A stretch of 64,000 bases of DNA from Dehalococcoidia bacterium (GCA_026421215.1 JAPKBN010000001.1:1-64000), one strand, 5' to 3'. Positions 28,744-39,084 are shown, counted from the first letter of the stretch. Program-made: numbers and translations. The notes: generated by a model from the letters alone, not told the origin.

Positions 28744-29645
28744 GAGTGTTTCCTCTGCTCCCGCGGATCTTGATCGGCACTCGGACCATATTCGCGATAA
28801 TCGCGCCCGTTATTGTCCTGATTGCAGCGGCTTGTGGCGGCGGATTGAGCGACGAAGATCTGAGACTGACGATCGCCGAGGCCCAACAGGCTGCGGTGGA
28901 AGAGGCCGTGTCTACTGCAATCGCCGGAATACCGGCCGTGCCCACCCCTGCGCCAACAGCCACACCACAACCCATCGCCACGCCAGCCCCAACAGCCACG
29001 CCCGGTCCGAACTTCGCACGCATCTACCGGGAGCAGGTGTTTGGCGTATTCCAGATCGATACCGAGGGCAACAAGGGCTCCGCATGGCTCATCGACGAAG
29101 GCGTGCTCGTGACAAATCAACACGTGGTCGGCGATAACTCGGTTGTCCTTGTCAGGCAAGCCATCGACGTGCCGTTCCAGGCGGTGGTGGCGACCACTGA
29201 TTCCGAAAGGGACCTTGCGTTGCTGTTCTTCGATCCAGCCGCTACGAATTCTCTCCCAATGCTCACTGGCTCACTGACGGCCGACGACATCGCAGAGCCG
29301 TTGATGGCGCTTGGTTACTCAGAAGGCTCTCCTAAGCCGGACGGATCCGTTGGAGCGGCGCGCGTAAAGATGGGTGTCTTATCCCAGATGATCGACCTCG
29401 GTCCTGTCGGTATCAACCTGACTATGGATGCCGCCATCGACCCGGGTGAAAGCGGCGGACCCGTATTGAACAAGTACGGCGAAGTAGTCGGCATGAACCG
29501 CGGTATCCGGGTTACAACTCCGGACGGCAGCAGCCCGGTTTTCGGGACTTTCTTCGCCCTGCATGTTGACGACATCAAGTTCTGGTACGAGACGATCAGG
29601 ACAATCCTGTCCCAGGCCCCAACGCTTGCGCCGACCGGTCCCTAG
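28740..29645 (+). CDS. Lipoprotein trypsin-like serine protease (S1C/DegP-like) with Pro/Thr linker
   Basis: Lipobox LIAAAC; linker PTPAPTATPQPIATPAPTATPGP; NQHVV, DLALL, PGESGGPV triad motifs; ATGA overlap with addA. Confidence 0.87.
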   Translation: MRVFPLLPRILIGTRTIFAIIAPVIVLIAAACGGGLSDEDLRLTIAEAQQAAVEEAVSTAIAGIPAVPTPAPTATPQPIATPAPTATPGPNFARIYREQVFGVFQIDTEGNKGSAWLIDEGVLVTNQHVVGDNSVVLVRQAIDVPFQAVVATTDSERDLALLFFDPAATNSLPMLTGSLTADDIAEPLMALGYSEGSPKPDGSVGAARVKMGVLSQMIDLGPVGINLTMDAAIDPGESGGPVLNKYGEVVGMNRGIRVTTPDGSSPVFGTFFALHVDDIKFWYETIRTILSQAPTLAPTGP

Positions 29646-31018
29646 ACGGTACGTATTTTCGGGTACGCCAGTAACGCCAGGACAACGATCGCCAGGCACA
29701 TCCCACCCAAAACCAGGTACCCGGCAGATACTCCGGCACTATCCGCTGCCGCTCCGGCGATGATACCGGCGACGGGCGCAAGCGCCGTGTCCAGAAGCGT
29801 GGCCGAGACGATTCTCCCGCGCAGATGGTCCGGCGTGTTTTCGAGCAGTGTCGTGGTATTAGCGGACCTGAAAACGGTCTGTGAAATGCCGATCGCGATG
29901 ATGAGCGGGAACACCATCACGAGCATGCTCACACCGGCGAACAGGAGCAATGTCACACCGTAAGCAGTCGCCGAACTAAGCATGATCACGCCCTTGCGGC
30001 GCAGATCCACCCGGGACGCCATGTAGAAGCCACCGGTGATCCCGCCGACACCGCCAACCGCCATGATGAATCCCATAATCGCAGCGTCACGCCCCAGTTC
30101 ATCCACGACAAGGGCAGGTAGCAGTGTCTGGTGTGAGAATCCAAACGCGAGCGGCCCAAGTCCGAGCAAAACAAGCGCCAGAACAAGGCGGTTCGTGGCT
30201 ATGTAACGAAACCCCTCGATCAACTGGCCGACCAGTGATCCGTGTTTAGCAAGGACGCTGATCGGGGGCATAGCAACGCGTGTCGTGGTCCAGATCACTA
30301 TTCCGTACGCGATGGTGGACCCGGCGTAAGCCGGTCCAACGCCCCATACAGCGATAACAACTCCGATGATCGCCGGTCCTATCAATCGCGTTGCGTTAAT
30401 GGCGATTGAGTTCAGCGCCACTGCGTTTAACAGTTGTTCTTTGGGAATCAACTGAGGAATTATCGACGTGCGCACGGGTTGGTTCATCGCCATCCCTGAG
30501 CCGAGCAGAAACGCGAGCACGTATATGTGCCACATTTCGACCCATCCGCCTATAACGATGATGGCCATGGCCGCGTTCAACAGCAGGCTCCACACCTGGA
30601 TGATGATCAGGAGCCGCTTCCGATCCCACCGATCTGCCGCAACTCCTCCGAATAACCCGATTAACAACATCGGAACGGCCCGTGCCACGTTCACACCGGC
30701 TACCGCAAGTGATGACCCGGTAAGTTCAAATACGAGCCAGCTGCGCGCAACGAGGTCGGCGTGCATAGCAGTGGCGGCTCCGACCTGTCCGAACCACAAG
30801 TATCTGAAATTACGCTCGGTTAGTGACGCGAATGATCTCGACAGACTCGACGGAATGAGGCGCGCCGCACCCGTGCGGGAAGCGGCTGAAGACTCACTAT
30901 CTGCGATGTCGGGTCTGCCCAATTCATTCCCTGGCCGATGCCCACCGATAGCCATCTCTACCGTTTGGGCAAGAGAAGCGCTGCAATGGTTGTGAGCGTG
31001 TGTGGCCGAATGGTACAC
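29642..31018 (-). CDS. MFS transporter (EntS/MFS_3-like)
   Basis: FASLTERNFRYLWFGQVGAATAMHADLVARSWLVFELTGS, GGVAADRWDRKRLL. Confidence 0.9.
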   Translation of the reverse strand: MYHSATHAHNHCSASLAQTVEMAIGGHRPGNELGRPDIADSESSAASRTGAARLIPSSLSRSFASLTERNFRYLWFGQVGAATAMHADLVARSWLVFELTGSSLAVAGVNVARAVPMLLIGLFGGVAADRWDRKRLLIIIQVWSLLLNAAMAIIVIGGWVEMWHIYVLAFLLGSGMAMNQPVRTSIIPQLIPKEQLLNAVALNSIAINATRLIGPAIIGVVIAVWGVGPAYAGSTIAYGIVIWTTTRVAMPPISVLAKHGSLVGQLIEGFRYIATNRLVLALVLLGLGPLAFGFSHQTLLPALVVDELGRDAAIMGFIMAVGGVGGITGGFYMASRVDLRRKGVIMLSSATAYGVTLLLFAGVSMLVMVFPLIIAIGISQTVFRSANTTTLLENTPDHLRGRIVSATLLDTALAPVAGIIAGAAADSAGVSAGYLVLGGMCLAIVVLALLAYPKIRTV

Positions 31019-31174
31019 CAGCGACGCGCGGGGTCGAAGCAGCTAACCATCTAAACGCATAACGGGTAGACATTCTTTACGGAAATTAACGATTCTTTGC
31101 CCCGCCATCGTTAGACTTGTCTCTAATCGACCAGTGAGTCGATAAGTGATATTTCTTCGCAGAAAAGGTAACTA

Positions 31175-31984
31175 TTGCGCATTTACGCGGCTGAAGTCGT
31201 TGGAACATTCCTGCTAGTGCTTTTCGGCACCGGCGCGGTCGCGTCCGCCGTGCTCACCGGTGCACACCAGGGATTGTGGCAGATAGCAGTTGTATGGGGT
31301 TTCGGCGTGACGCTGGCTATTTACGCCACGGCCACGATATCTGGCGCACATCTGAACCCGGCGGTGACACTGGCGTTCGCCATTTTCAGGCCCCATCAAT
31401 TTCAGAGGAAACTTCTCCCCGGTTATTGGGCCGCTCAACTGGTCGGCGGGGTGCTCGCAGGACTGGTCATTCTTGTAACGTTTGGGCCGTTTATCGACCG
31501 ATTTGAGGACGATCGCGGGCTCGTTCGCGGTGAGTCAGGCAGTGAACACTCGGCCATGGTATTCGGCGAGTACTTCCCCAACCCGGATATTTTTGGCACC
31601 GACTCGGTGGCTCACGACCTCGTGTCCCCACTTGCTGCGATGGGCGTCGAGGCGCTTGGGACCGGGATCTTGGTGTTGATCATCTTTGCACTTGTGGACC
31701 CGCGTAACGGCCGGCCAGCCGGCAAGATGACGGCGTTATTTATCGGTTTCACCGTCGCCGTGTTGATCTCGCTTTTCGCTCCGATAACGCAGGGTGGATG
31801 GAATCCAGCGCGTGACTTCGGGCCGCGCATAGTGGCGTACTTCGCCGGTTGGGAAGACATCGCAATCCCAGGGCCGCGCGACGGGTTCTGGATTTACATA
31901 ATCGGGCCATTAATCGGCGGACCAATCGGAGCTGCCATCTACGACTACGTCTTACGTCCTGCGTCGCCGGAAGAAACCGAGTAG
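31175..31984 (+). CDS. MIP family channel (aquaporin/glycerol facilitator)
   Basis: SGAHLNPAVTL and GGWNPARDFGPRI NPA boxes; six TM-like segments. Confidence 0.94.
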   Translation: MRIYAAEVVGTFLLVLFGTGAVASAVLTGAHQGLWQIAVVWGFGVTLAIYATATISGAHLNPAVTLAFAIFRPHQFQRKLLPGYWAAQLVGGVLAGLVILVTFGPFIDRFEDDRGLVRGESGSEHSAMVFGEYFPNPDIFGTDSVAHDLVSPLAAMGVEALGTGILVLIIFALVDPRNGRPAGKMTALFIGFTVAVLISLFAPITQGGWNPARDFGPRIVAYFAGWEDIAIPGPRDGFWIYIIGPLIGGPIGAAIYDYVLRPASPEETE

Positions 31985-32163
31985 GGCCGTCGGGCTTTTA
32001 TTTTGACGATGAGAGCAGGCCTCATGACGGTTCGCAAACTCATCTCAAACACTTAAACACCGATAGACTGTCGTTCATCACGCTCTGCCCTGTTCCCAGA
32101 CCTCGGGACGGAGCGAAATGAGTACCCATAATTTGGGTCAAATCACGAACGGAGAACATCTAT

Positions 32164-32934
32164 ATGGGATCTCGCGGCGGACTGTTGAAGGAAAAACTTC
32201 AAGCCGGCGAAACGGTCATCGGTCCTTTCGTCATCGTGCCGTCGATGACCATGATCGACACACTCGGTTATGCGGGAATGGACTTCTGCATCATCGACTC
32301 TGAACATGGTCCGATCAGTATGGAGACGGCTGCGGACATGGTTATCGCAGCGGACGGCACCGATGTTGCGCCGATCATCCGTGTCGGTGATAACGATGAG
32401 CGACTCATTCTTCGTGCGTTGGATATCGGATCATCTGGCGTGCAGGTACCCCAGATCAACGACCCGGATGATGCCCGGAAGCTCGTCAACTCCGCCAAGT
32501 ACTCGCCGAGCGGGGAACGAGGGCTTTCGATATTCACACGCGCCGGTGACTATTTCAAAGACGGCGCGCCCGGCCACACAGATCGTCAGAACGAAGAAAC
32601 GGTCGTTATTGGTCATATCGAGGGCAAGCGCGGGCTGGACAATCTGGATGAGATCATGGAAGTGGACGGCATCGACGTCTACTTTCTGGGCCCGTACGAC
32701 ATCTCTCAGTCGCTGGGCATCCCCGGCGACGTACGAAACCCGATCGTCGAAGAGGCTCTAGTTGAGGCTTGCGGCAAGGCTAAAGAGGCCGGCAAGTCGG
32801 TCGGTTCATATGCACGTGACATAGATATGGGCCGCTGGCTTCTAAGCAACGGCGTGCAATATCTGGCGTATAACGTGGATGCCACCGTTTACATGGAAGC
32901 CTGTGAACGGATTATGGGTGAGTTGCGGGCCTGA
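32164..32934 (+). CDS. HpcH/HpaI aldolase family protein
   Basis: GMDFCIIDSEHGPISMETA, HIEGKRGLDNLDEIMEVDGIDVYFLGPYDIS. Confidence 0.9.
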   Translation: MGSRGGLLKEKLQAGETVIGPFVIVPSMTMIDTLGYAGMDFCIIDSEHGPISMETAADMVIAADGTDVAPIIRVGDNDERLILRALDIGSSGVQVPQINDPDDARKLVNSAKYSPSGERGLSIFTRAGDYFKDGAPGHTDRQNEETVVIGHIEGKRGLDNLDEIMEVDGIDVYFLGPYDISQSLGIPGDVRNPIVEEALVEACGKAKEAGKSVGSYARDIDMGRWLLSNGVQYLAYNVDATVYMEACERIMGELRA

Positions 32935-32947
32935 GTCTGAAATGCTG

Positions 32948-32974
32948 ACGGATGGGACTCCGCGTCCCATCCGT
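32948..32974. terminator. Hairpin between convergent genes, possible bidirectional terminator
   Basis: ACGGATGGGA CTCCGCG TCCCATCCGT, perfect 10-bp arms; no clear T-tract. Confidence 0.5.
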
Positions 32975-32982
32975 CTAAACGC

Positions 32983-34029
32983 CTAGAGCATATCTTCGTT
33001 CAGATGAACACCAAACCCGGGCGCGTCCGAGGGTGCGATGTAACCGTTCTCGGCCGTCGGCTCGCCAATCCACAGATCATCGCGATCGCCGTCGCGTGTC
33101 CCCGGTAACACCTCCGCCAGGTCCATACAGCCAGAAGCGGCGATCAGATGGAGGCCCCACACCTCCCCTCCACGATGGGGAGCGACAGGGATACCCGCCT
33201 CAGCGGCGACATTCAGTATTCGTAGACCCGCCGTGATGCCTCCGCACCAGGTTATGTCCGGTTGCCACAGGTCAAGCGCGCCTACTCTTGCGATCTCGGC
33301 GAACCCGAAGTGAGTAAACTCGTGCTCCCCACCGGCAATCAGGACAGGCGCGGCAACAGAACGGAGTTGCGCCTGTGCGTCTAGCTCATCCGGCGTACAA
33401 ACGTCCTCAAACCAGTAGATATTAAACGGCTTCAGTAGCTCGGTCATACGCGTCGTGACTGTTGAATCCCACGACATGTAAGTGTCGATCATCACCAGTC
33501 CATCGCCGCCCATCACTTCACGGGCGATGGTCGCACGCTCTACCGCTGAATCGTAATCGGCCTCCTCGGTCCACCTGTGCGGGAATTTGGTGGCTGTGAA
33601 GCCAAGTTCGCCGTACCAGGACTGGTCAGCCCCGGTGGCATAGGAACGGATGTTGCCCTTGCTCGCGCCACCAAGCAGATCGTAGACCGGCTTTGCTTCG
33701 GCCTTACCAAGTGCGTCCCACAGCGCAAGGTCCAGTCCAGACAGCGCCATCACGGCGACGCCTTTTCGCCCGTACGGCAGAGACTCCGCATACACGTGGT
33801 CCCAAATGGTCGATATGTCGTCTACCGAACCCAATTCGCTACCAACAACCAGTTCGGAGAAGTGCCGGTTGACCACTTCTACGGCTGCCCGACCACCGCC
33901 TCCGTACCCAAACCCGGTCACACCGGCGTCCGTCTCGACCCGGACAACGATCTGCCAGAAATGGGTGCGCCAAGAGGCAGGTACGTTGCGGTAGTTCGGG
34001 TAGACAGCTGAAATGGCGGTGATCTTCAA
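32983..34029 (-). CDS. Mandelate racemase/muconate lactonizing enzyme family protein (rhamnonate dehydratase-like)
   Basis: ATKFPHRW, MIDTYMSWD, YWFEDVCTPDE, GGEHEFTHFGF, QPDITWCGGITAGL. Confidence 0.88.
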   Translation of the reverse strand: MKITAISAVYPNYRNVPASWRTHFWQIVVRVETDAGVTGFGYGGGGRAAVEVVNRHFSELVVGSELGSVDDISTIWDHVYAESLPYGRKGVAVMALSGLDLALWDALGKAEAKPVYDLLGGASKGNIRSYATGADQSWYGELGFTATKFPHRWTEEADYDSAVERATIAREVMGGDGLVMIDTYMSWDSTVTTRMTELLKPFNIYWFEDVCTPDELDAQAQLRSVAAPVLIAGGEHEFTHFGFAEIARVGALDLWQPDITWCGGITAGLRILNVAAEAGIPVAPHRGGEVWGLHLIAASGCMDLAEVLPGTRDGDRDDLWIGEPTAENGYIAPSDAPGFGVHLNEDML

Positions 34030-34367
34030 GTGGCGTACCTCTCCAGTGATGCTTTGTAATCAATCGCGCTCGGCAAATGAACCGAGCAGGCCACTGGAGA
34101 TTTTGCATCAGTATGGCCCGATGTGCTCGCTTATGAGACTTGCGAACACGGACATGCAGGCACAGCGATATCACAAAATAGGAACCTACAAGTAGCAGAT
34201 CCCTATAAATATCTTCAGGCGGATAACGCACAGATCCGCATGACGCCACCGAACCAGAAAGGACCTGTGGTCGGTTACTGCCGGTCCGATCCCTGAGATA
34301 GCGCGGAGGTGCCGGTTGCCCATTCATGTTGTCGCGCGTCTCTCACCCACGTCGATCAATCTCGTTG

Positions 34368-35519
34368 TTACTCGGCGACTTCTACACGACGATCTGCCAT
34401 TGAAAGGATTCGCCACGGTAGCGGTTCTGGAAGGACATAGCCTGTGAGCTCAACAAATCCGTCACCCGTTATCGGACTACCCGCCTGTGTGCCATTAATG
34501 GACACTTTACCCTCCCAGTAAATCGCTGATTCTGGCCTCGTCGAGATGATCTCCTGATCATCGACAACAGGATAAATCTCAATGTGCAACTCTTCCTCTG
34601 GCAATCTAATGACCCACCCAGACGGGTACTCAGCGCCGGTGTGCGGACTTGTCCAAAACCCCTCAGTTGTCAGCTCAAGTTCACCCGGGTTGGAACCGAT
34701 CGACTTGAGTGAACCGTCCATTTCGATAAATGATCCGTAGAGAGCGTCAATGTCTCCGTCGACGTTTCGTGTCTGGGTGACCATAAGCTCGGTCCCATCG
34801 TCCAACTGGATCCCAAACCATTGCCATCCAGCCGGATTTCCAAGTACAAAAAACTCACCCCACTGGTGGTCCATCCACACGTCACCACTAACGGTGAATC
34901 GTTGGCCATCCAGTTCCAAAGTCCCTTCACCGGCCATACGCGGACGTGAATAGTAGTAAGTCCAGCCAGTGCTGGGACCCGCAAGCCAGCCGATTTCGTT
35001 ATGCAGAGCAGGGGGATTCGTTGGGGTCATCGATAAGGACAACCTCACGCCATCTGTTCCGGCATCAATCGCGTGCAGGTCCGGATTGGCACTGAGGCTC
35101 CAATCAGCAACCTGAAATCCACTCAGTCCGGGGCCAGATTGCGGCTGTTCACCGCGGGAAAAACGGGCGTCTTGAATGTGCCTGCCTGAGCCCACACTCG
35201 TAAGCCCAAATTGCGCCGCGTATGCGGTTCCTAGGCCGTTTCCCAAATCCCGGGACGCAAGAGAATCTAGCGATTGGAAGACGACGAAGTGGAAGCCGTA
35301 CTCATCACCCGCTTCGTCCTGCAGGTGTCCACTGTAGTACCACCACTCCAGCCGGTTCTCGTGCGGGCCTTCGTCCTGCGGGAACGCGAGGGGTACCGGC
35401 GCCGGTGTCGGTGACAGGGCTGCAGGTGTGGGGACCGGCACGGTCCGATCCGTGTCTGCACATGCGAGGGCCAGAAGCGCTACTGTGCTTATCACTATGA
35501 AAGTGAATCGTCCCCTCAT
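34368..35519 (-). CDS. AttH/CrtC-like (lipocalin-like) lipoprotein
   Basis: Lipobox LLALAC; FPQDEGPHENRLEWWYYSGHLQDEAGDEYGFHFVVFQ; DHQWGEF. Confidence 0.83.
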   Translation of the reverse strand: MRGRFTFIVISTVALLALACADTDRTVPVPTPAALSPTPAPVPLAFPQDEGPHENRLEWWYYSGHLQDEAGDEYGFHFVVFQSLDSLASRDLGNGLGTAYAAQFGLTSVGSGRHIQDARFSRGEQPQSGPGLSGFQVADWSLSANPDLHAIDAGTDGVRLSLSMTPTNPPALHNEIGWLAGPSTGWTYYYSRPRMAGEGTLELDGQRFTVSGDVWMDHQWGEFFVLGNPAGWQWFGIQLDDGTELMVTQTRNVDGDIDALYGSFIEMDGSLKSIGSNPGELELTTEGFWTSPHTGAEYPSGWVIRLPEEELHIEIYPVVDDQEIISTRPESAIYWEGKVSINGTQAGSPITGDGFVELTGYVLPEPLPWRILSMADRRVEVAE

Positions 35520-37741
35520 GGCGAAATATCGATGCGCGGCAGGATCCGGTCAAGCCAACGCGGTATCCACCAGTTGAGCGGTCCGAGCAACCGCATGATG
35601 GCGGGAGCAAGCAAAGCGCGGACGATCGTGACATCGACAAAGATCGCTATCGCCAGCCCAAGCCCTATTGCCTTTACCAGCACAACATCGGCAACTAGGA
35701 AACTCAGCGACACCACGATCAATATCGAGGCAGCACCAGTGATTATCCGTCCGCTTCGCTTCAACCCTTCGGCGACGGATGCCGCGTTATCTCCGCTGCG
35801 CTTGTACGCCTCTGAGATGCGTGCCAGTAGGAATATCTCATAGTCCATCGACAAACCGAAAATAATGCTGAACAGCAATATCGGAGTAGTGGCCTCGATG
35901 ACGCCAATCGGCTCAAAATTAAGCAGGCCGGCGAAGTGTCCGTCCTGAAAAATAAACACCAGCGCTCCATAGCTGGCAAGAATGCTCATCACGTTCAGCA
36001 GTATGGCCTTGATCGGCAAAACTACAGACCTGAACAGAATGAGAAGTGAAAGATACGTCGCGATGATTACGATTCCTGCCACGATCGGGAATCGGCCGTA
36101 AAGGCTGTCTACAACGTCCTTGATTTCGGCCGATCCGCCGTCCACAAACAACGCGACGTCTGGCCCCGGATCAAACGCGCGAATGTCTGAAACGAGGCTC
36201 GACGCCTCGGGGCCGAACGGTTCTACATCCGATTCCACAAGAAACAGCACGGCTCCGTCCCTGATGCTGTCGCGCAGCAGGGTTTGCACAGTCAGATCAG
36301 TCACGGCTTCCGGCACTCTGTATAACGTGGCGTATGTGCTGGTATCGAGGTCAGGCGATACGTTGACGATGCTGCGAACTTGCGTTACCTCATCGAGCCC
36401 CTCAAGCGCTTGCCCAAAGGCGTAGAGCCGCTCCAGGTTGCCCGGCGATAGCGGATCAGTGTCTTCGGCCTCATCGAACACGTAGGCAACCGGGATCTCT
36501 GTCTGGTTCAACAGTCCGAATTCGTCACGAAGGATGTCGAACCCGCGCCTCGACTCAAGTTCGGGCGGTAGGATCGTGGCGTCCACGGTGCCCAACCGAA
36601 TTCCGCACACCGGAGAGGCGAGCAACAACAAAAACAAGACGGTAGGCACCGCGACCATCAGTGGCCGAGCCATAACCCAGCGAGACAGGCTGCCCCACGC
36701 GTCACGATCGGTACGACTCAGGATTGACGGGATGACCCGAAAAGCGTTGACCCGCGGACCCAGTATTCCCAACATCGCTGGCATCAGCGTGAGGGCAGCG
36801 AAGATGGCTGCGATGATAACGATCACCGCCCCGATGCCCACGGACTGCAACATCATGAACTCAAATGCAATCAGGCTGGAGAGGCCGATGAGACTTGTCA
36901 CTCCTGAGAAGAGAATCGCACCGCCAGCAGTAGCCTGCGCAGTAGCTACTGCCTCTTCTACCGAGTCCCCGGCGGCAAGTTGTTCTCTGAACCGGCTTGT
37001 GAAGAAGAGTGAGTAGTCGATACCAAGCCCGATCCCGAGAAGCGTAACGATGTTCAGCACAAATACGGACATGTCCACGCCGCGTGAGATAAGAGCAACT
37101 GCAGCAAGGGCCAGTATTACGCCAACTCCGCCGACAGTCGCCGGGAGGAACGCAGCGATGAGCGTGCCGAACACCAACAATAGGGCAATGGTAGACAACG
37201 GGAAGGCGAGTATTTCCGCACGACGGACGTCGCGTTCACTGCTCAAACTGATGTCAGCGTAAAGTGGTGGGCCGCCGGTGAAGGTCAGCCCCAGAGCCCC
37301 GGGTTCAATAAGTGGCCGAGCCGTCTCAAGGAACTCTCGGGCGTCCTCAAGATCCAGGTTGAGCCCGATTGTAACGTGTACCGAAAGTCCGTCGGGAGAT
37401 ACCCGGGCAGGATCATCCAGATGTGTGATGACTCTTGTTACTTCCGGGCGTGTGCCGATTTGAGCAAGCGCGGCCTGAAGATCGCTCGTAAACTCATTTT
37501 CGTAGGCCCCGTAGATCTCACTGCGAAAAATTAGCTCAAACGACATCGGCGTCAGGTCAAGCTTGTCCCGAAATACGGCGCGAGCCTGAGCGGACGGGAG
37601 GTTGTCGTTAGAGAACCCGCCCGGCTTCAGCGCGTTTGTGGCCCTAGGAGCGAGCGGGAGAGCGATAATTAACAGCACCGCCCAGAGCACGAGGACCGTC
37701 CAACGCTTCCGATAAATTGTGAGGCCTAGTGAATACATCAA
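35516..37741 (-). CDS. MMPL/RND family exporter
   Basis: GLGIDYSLFFTSRFREQLAAG and FGLSMDYEIFLLARISEAYKRSGD in two TM repeats. Confidence 0.9.
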   Translation of the reverse strand: MMYSLGLTIYRKRWTVLVLWAVLLIIALPLAPRATNALKPGGFSNDNLPSAQARAVFRDKLDLTPMSFELIFRSEIYGAYENEFTSDLQAALAQIGTRPEVTRVITHLDDPARVSPDGLSVHVTIGLNLDLEDAREFLETARPLIEPGALGLTFTGGPPLYADISLSSERDVRRAEILAFPLSTIALLLVFGTLIAAFLPATVGGVGVILALAAVALISRGVDMSVFVLNIVTLLGIGLGIDYSLFFTSRFREQLAAGDSVEEAVATAQATAGGAILFSGVTSLIGLSSLIAFEFMMLQSVGIGAVIVIIAAIFAALTLMPAMLGILGPRVNAFRVIPSILSRTDRDAWGSLSRWVMARPLMVAVPTVLFLLLLASPVCGIRLGTVDATILPPELESRRGFDILRDEFGLLNQTEIPVAYVFDEAEDTDPLSPGNLERLYAFGQALEGLDEVTQVRSIVNVSPDLDTSTYATLYRVPEAVTDLTVQTLLRDSIRDGAVLFLVESDVEPFGPEASSLVSDIRAFDPGPDVALFVDGGSAEIKDVVDSLYGRFPIVAGIVIIATYLSLLILFRSVVLPIKAILLNVMSILASYGALVFIFQDGHFAGLLNFEPIGVIEATTPILLFSIIFGLSMDYEIFLLARISEAYKRSGDNAASVAEGLKRSGRIITGAASILIVVSLSFLVADVVLVKAIGLGLAIAIFVDVTIVRALLAPAIMRLLGPLNWWIPRWLDRILPRIDISP

Positions 37742-37941
37742 TGTCGCGTACTAATGTACGAGACGGACGGTGTTCGCGGGTTTGATTACGGAAGGAACCG
37801 GAGAGTTAAGACGCTCCTGAACGCGGCCCAGATCGAGATTTTGCAACGTCCAGTGGGTCGGCAGGCGGTCACAGGTATAATTCTCTACCTTACGCTGAAG
37901 GCTCCGCTTGCCGGGACCTCTCGGCACTCAATTCAGCTTTT

Positions 37942-38940
37942 TTGAGGCTCACCGTGGCACTTCTGCTATCGCGCTCCGACGTACAACACCTACTTCCCAT
38001 GTCAAAAGCGATCGACGTGGTCGAAGGCGCATTCTCGGAACTCGCAAATGGCAGCGCAGAGATGCCAGACCGCACGGTCATCACTGACGACGAGGTCGGA
38101 GGATGGATCGCTTACATGCCCGCGTACCTAGGATCATCCGGCGCGTTGGGAGTAAAAGCCGTGACCGTGTACAAGGGCAATCCTGAAAAGTACGATCTGC
38201 CAACTACCCTGGCGACAATCATCGTTCAGGACAATCAGACAGGTAAGACCCTTGCCGTCATGGACGGCGGCTTCCTGACAGCAGTCCGCACGGGTGCGGT
38301 CACCGGTGTGGCGACGAAGCACCTGTCACGCGCGAACTCAAGTGTGGCTGGCATTCTGGGCACGGGCGTTCAAGCGTACACGCAGGTCACAGGCATGGCG
38401 GCAGCCCGGGATCTCAAGACGATTCTTGCGTTCTCGCTTGACCCCGATGACAAGCGCCGAGCTTTTTCTGATTCCCTCACGGAAGAGACCGGTGTCGAGG
38501 TTCGCCTGGCAAGCAGCACGGAGGAGTTGCTTGCAGAGTCCGACATCGTTGCTCTGGCGACGACCGCCCCAAACCCGATCGTAGAGGCCAGCTGGTGGAA
38601 GTCCGGAGCCCACATCAACTCGGTAGGATCGCACGCACCGGCCCTTCGTGAGCTGGACACCGCGTCCATACAACGAGCGAAAGTGATCTGCGATCAGACC
38701 CAAGCCTGCCTGCTTGAGGCCGGAGACATCATGATCCCGATCCAGGAAGGCGATTACTCGGCAGCCCAGATTCACGGCGAATTAGGAGCCGTAATTAACG
38801 GCACGACGGTTGGCCGGGAGAACGATGAAGAGGTGACGCTGTTCAAGAGCGTGGGACTCGCCATCCAGGATCTTTCCTGCGCTCGATTGGTGTACGACCT
38901 GGCGGTTGAGAACGGCGTTGGGACCGAGTTCGAGTTTTAG
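37942..38940 (+). CDS. Ornithine cyclodeaminase / mu-crystallin family protein
   Basis: GGWIAYMPAYLGSSGALGVKAV, TAVRTGAVTGVATKHL, GILGTGVQAYTQV, NSVGSHAPALREL. Confidence 0.92.
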   Translation: MRLTVALLLSRSDVQHLLPMSKAIDVVEGAFSELANGSAEMPDRTVITDDEVGGWIAYMPAYLGSSGALGVKAVTVYKGNPEKYDLPTTLATIIVQDNQTGKTLAVMDGGFLTAVRTGAVTGVATKHLSRANSSVAGILGTGVQAYTQVTGMAAARDLKTILAFSLDPDDKRRAFSDSLTEETGVEVRLASSTEELLAESDIVALATTAPNPIVEASWWKSGAHINSVGSHAPALRELDTASIQRAKVICDQTQACLLEAGDIMIPIQEGDYSAAQIHGELGAVINGTTVGRENDEEVTLFKSVGLAIQDLSCARLVYDLAVENGVGTEFEF

Positions 38941-39057
38941 AAGAAGGCTCTTACGCGGTAAAATGAGCGTAGACGTGAGGCTTTGGGCCTTTGAGGGCTT
39001 CAGGACGCTGCACGGGTTAGCGTGAAGACGCCGTCAAGTCCAGACCCTGACCGTACT

Positions 39058-39084
39058 GTAGGGGCGTATAACAATACGTCCACC
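39058..39084. repeat. Short decayed palindromic intergenic repeat
   Basis: GTAGGGGCGTATAACAATACGTCCACC. Confidence 0.55.
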
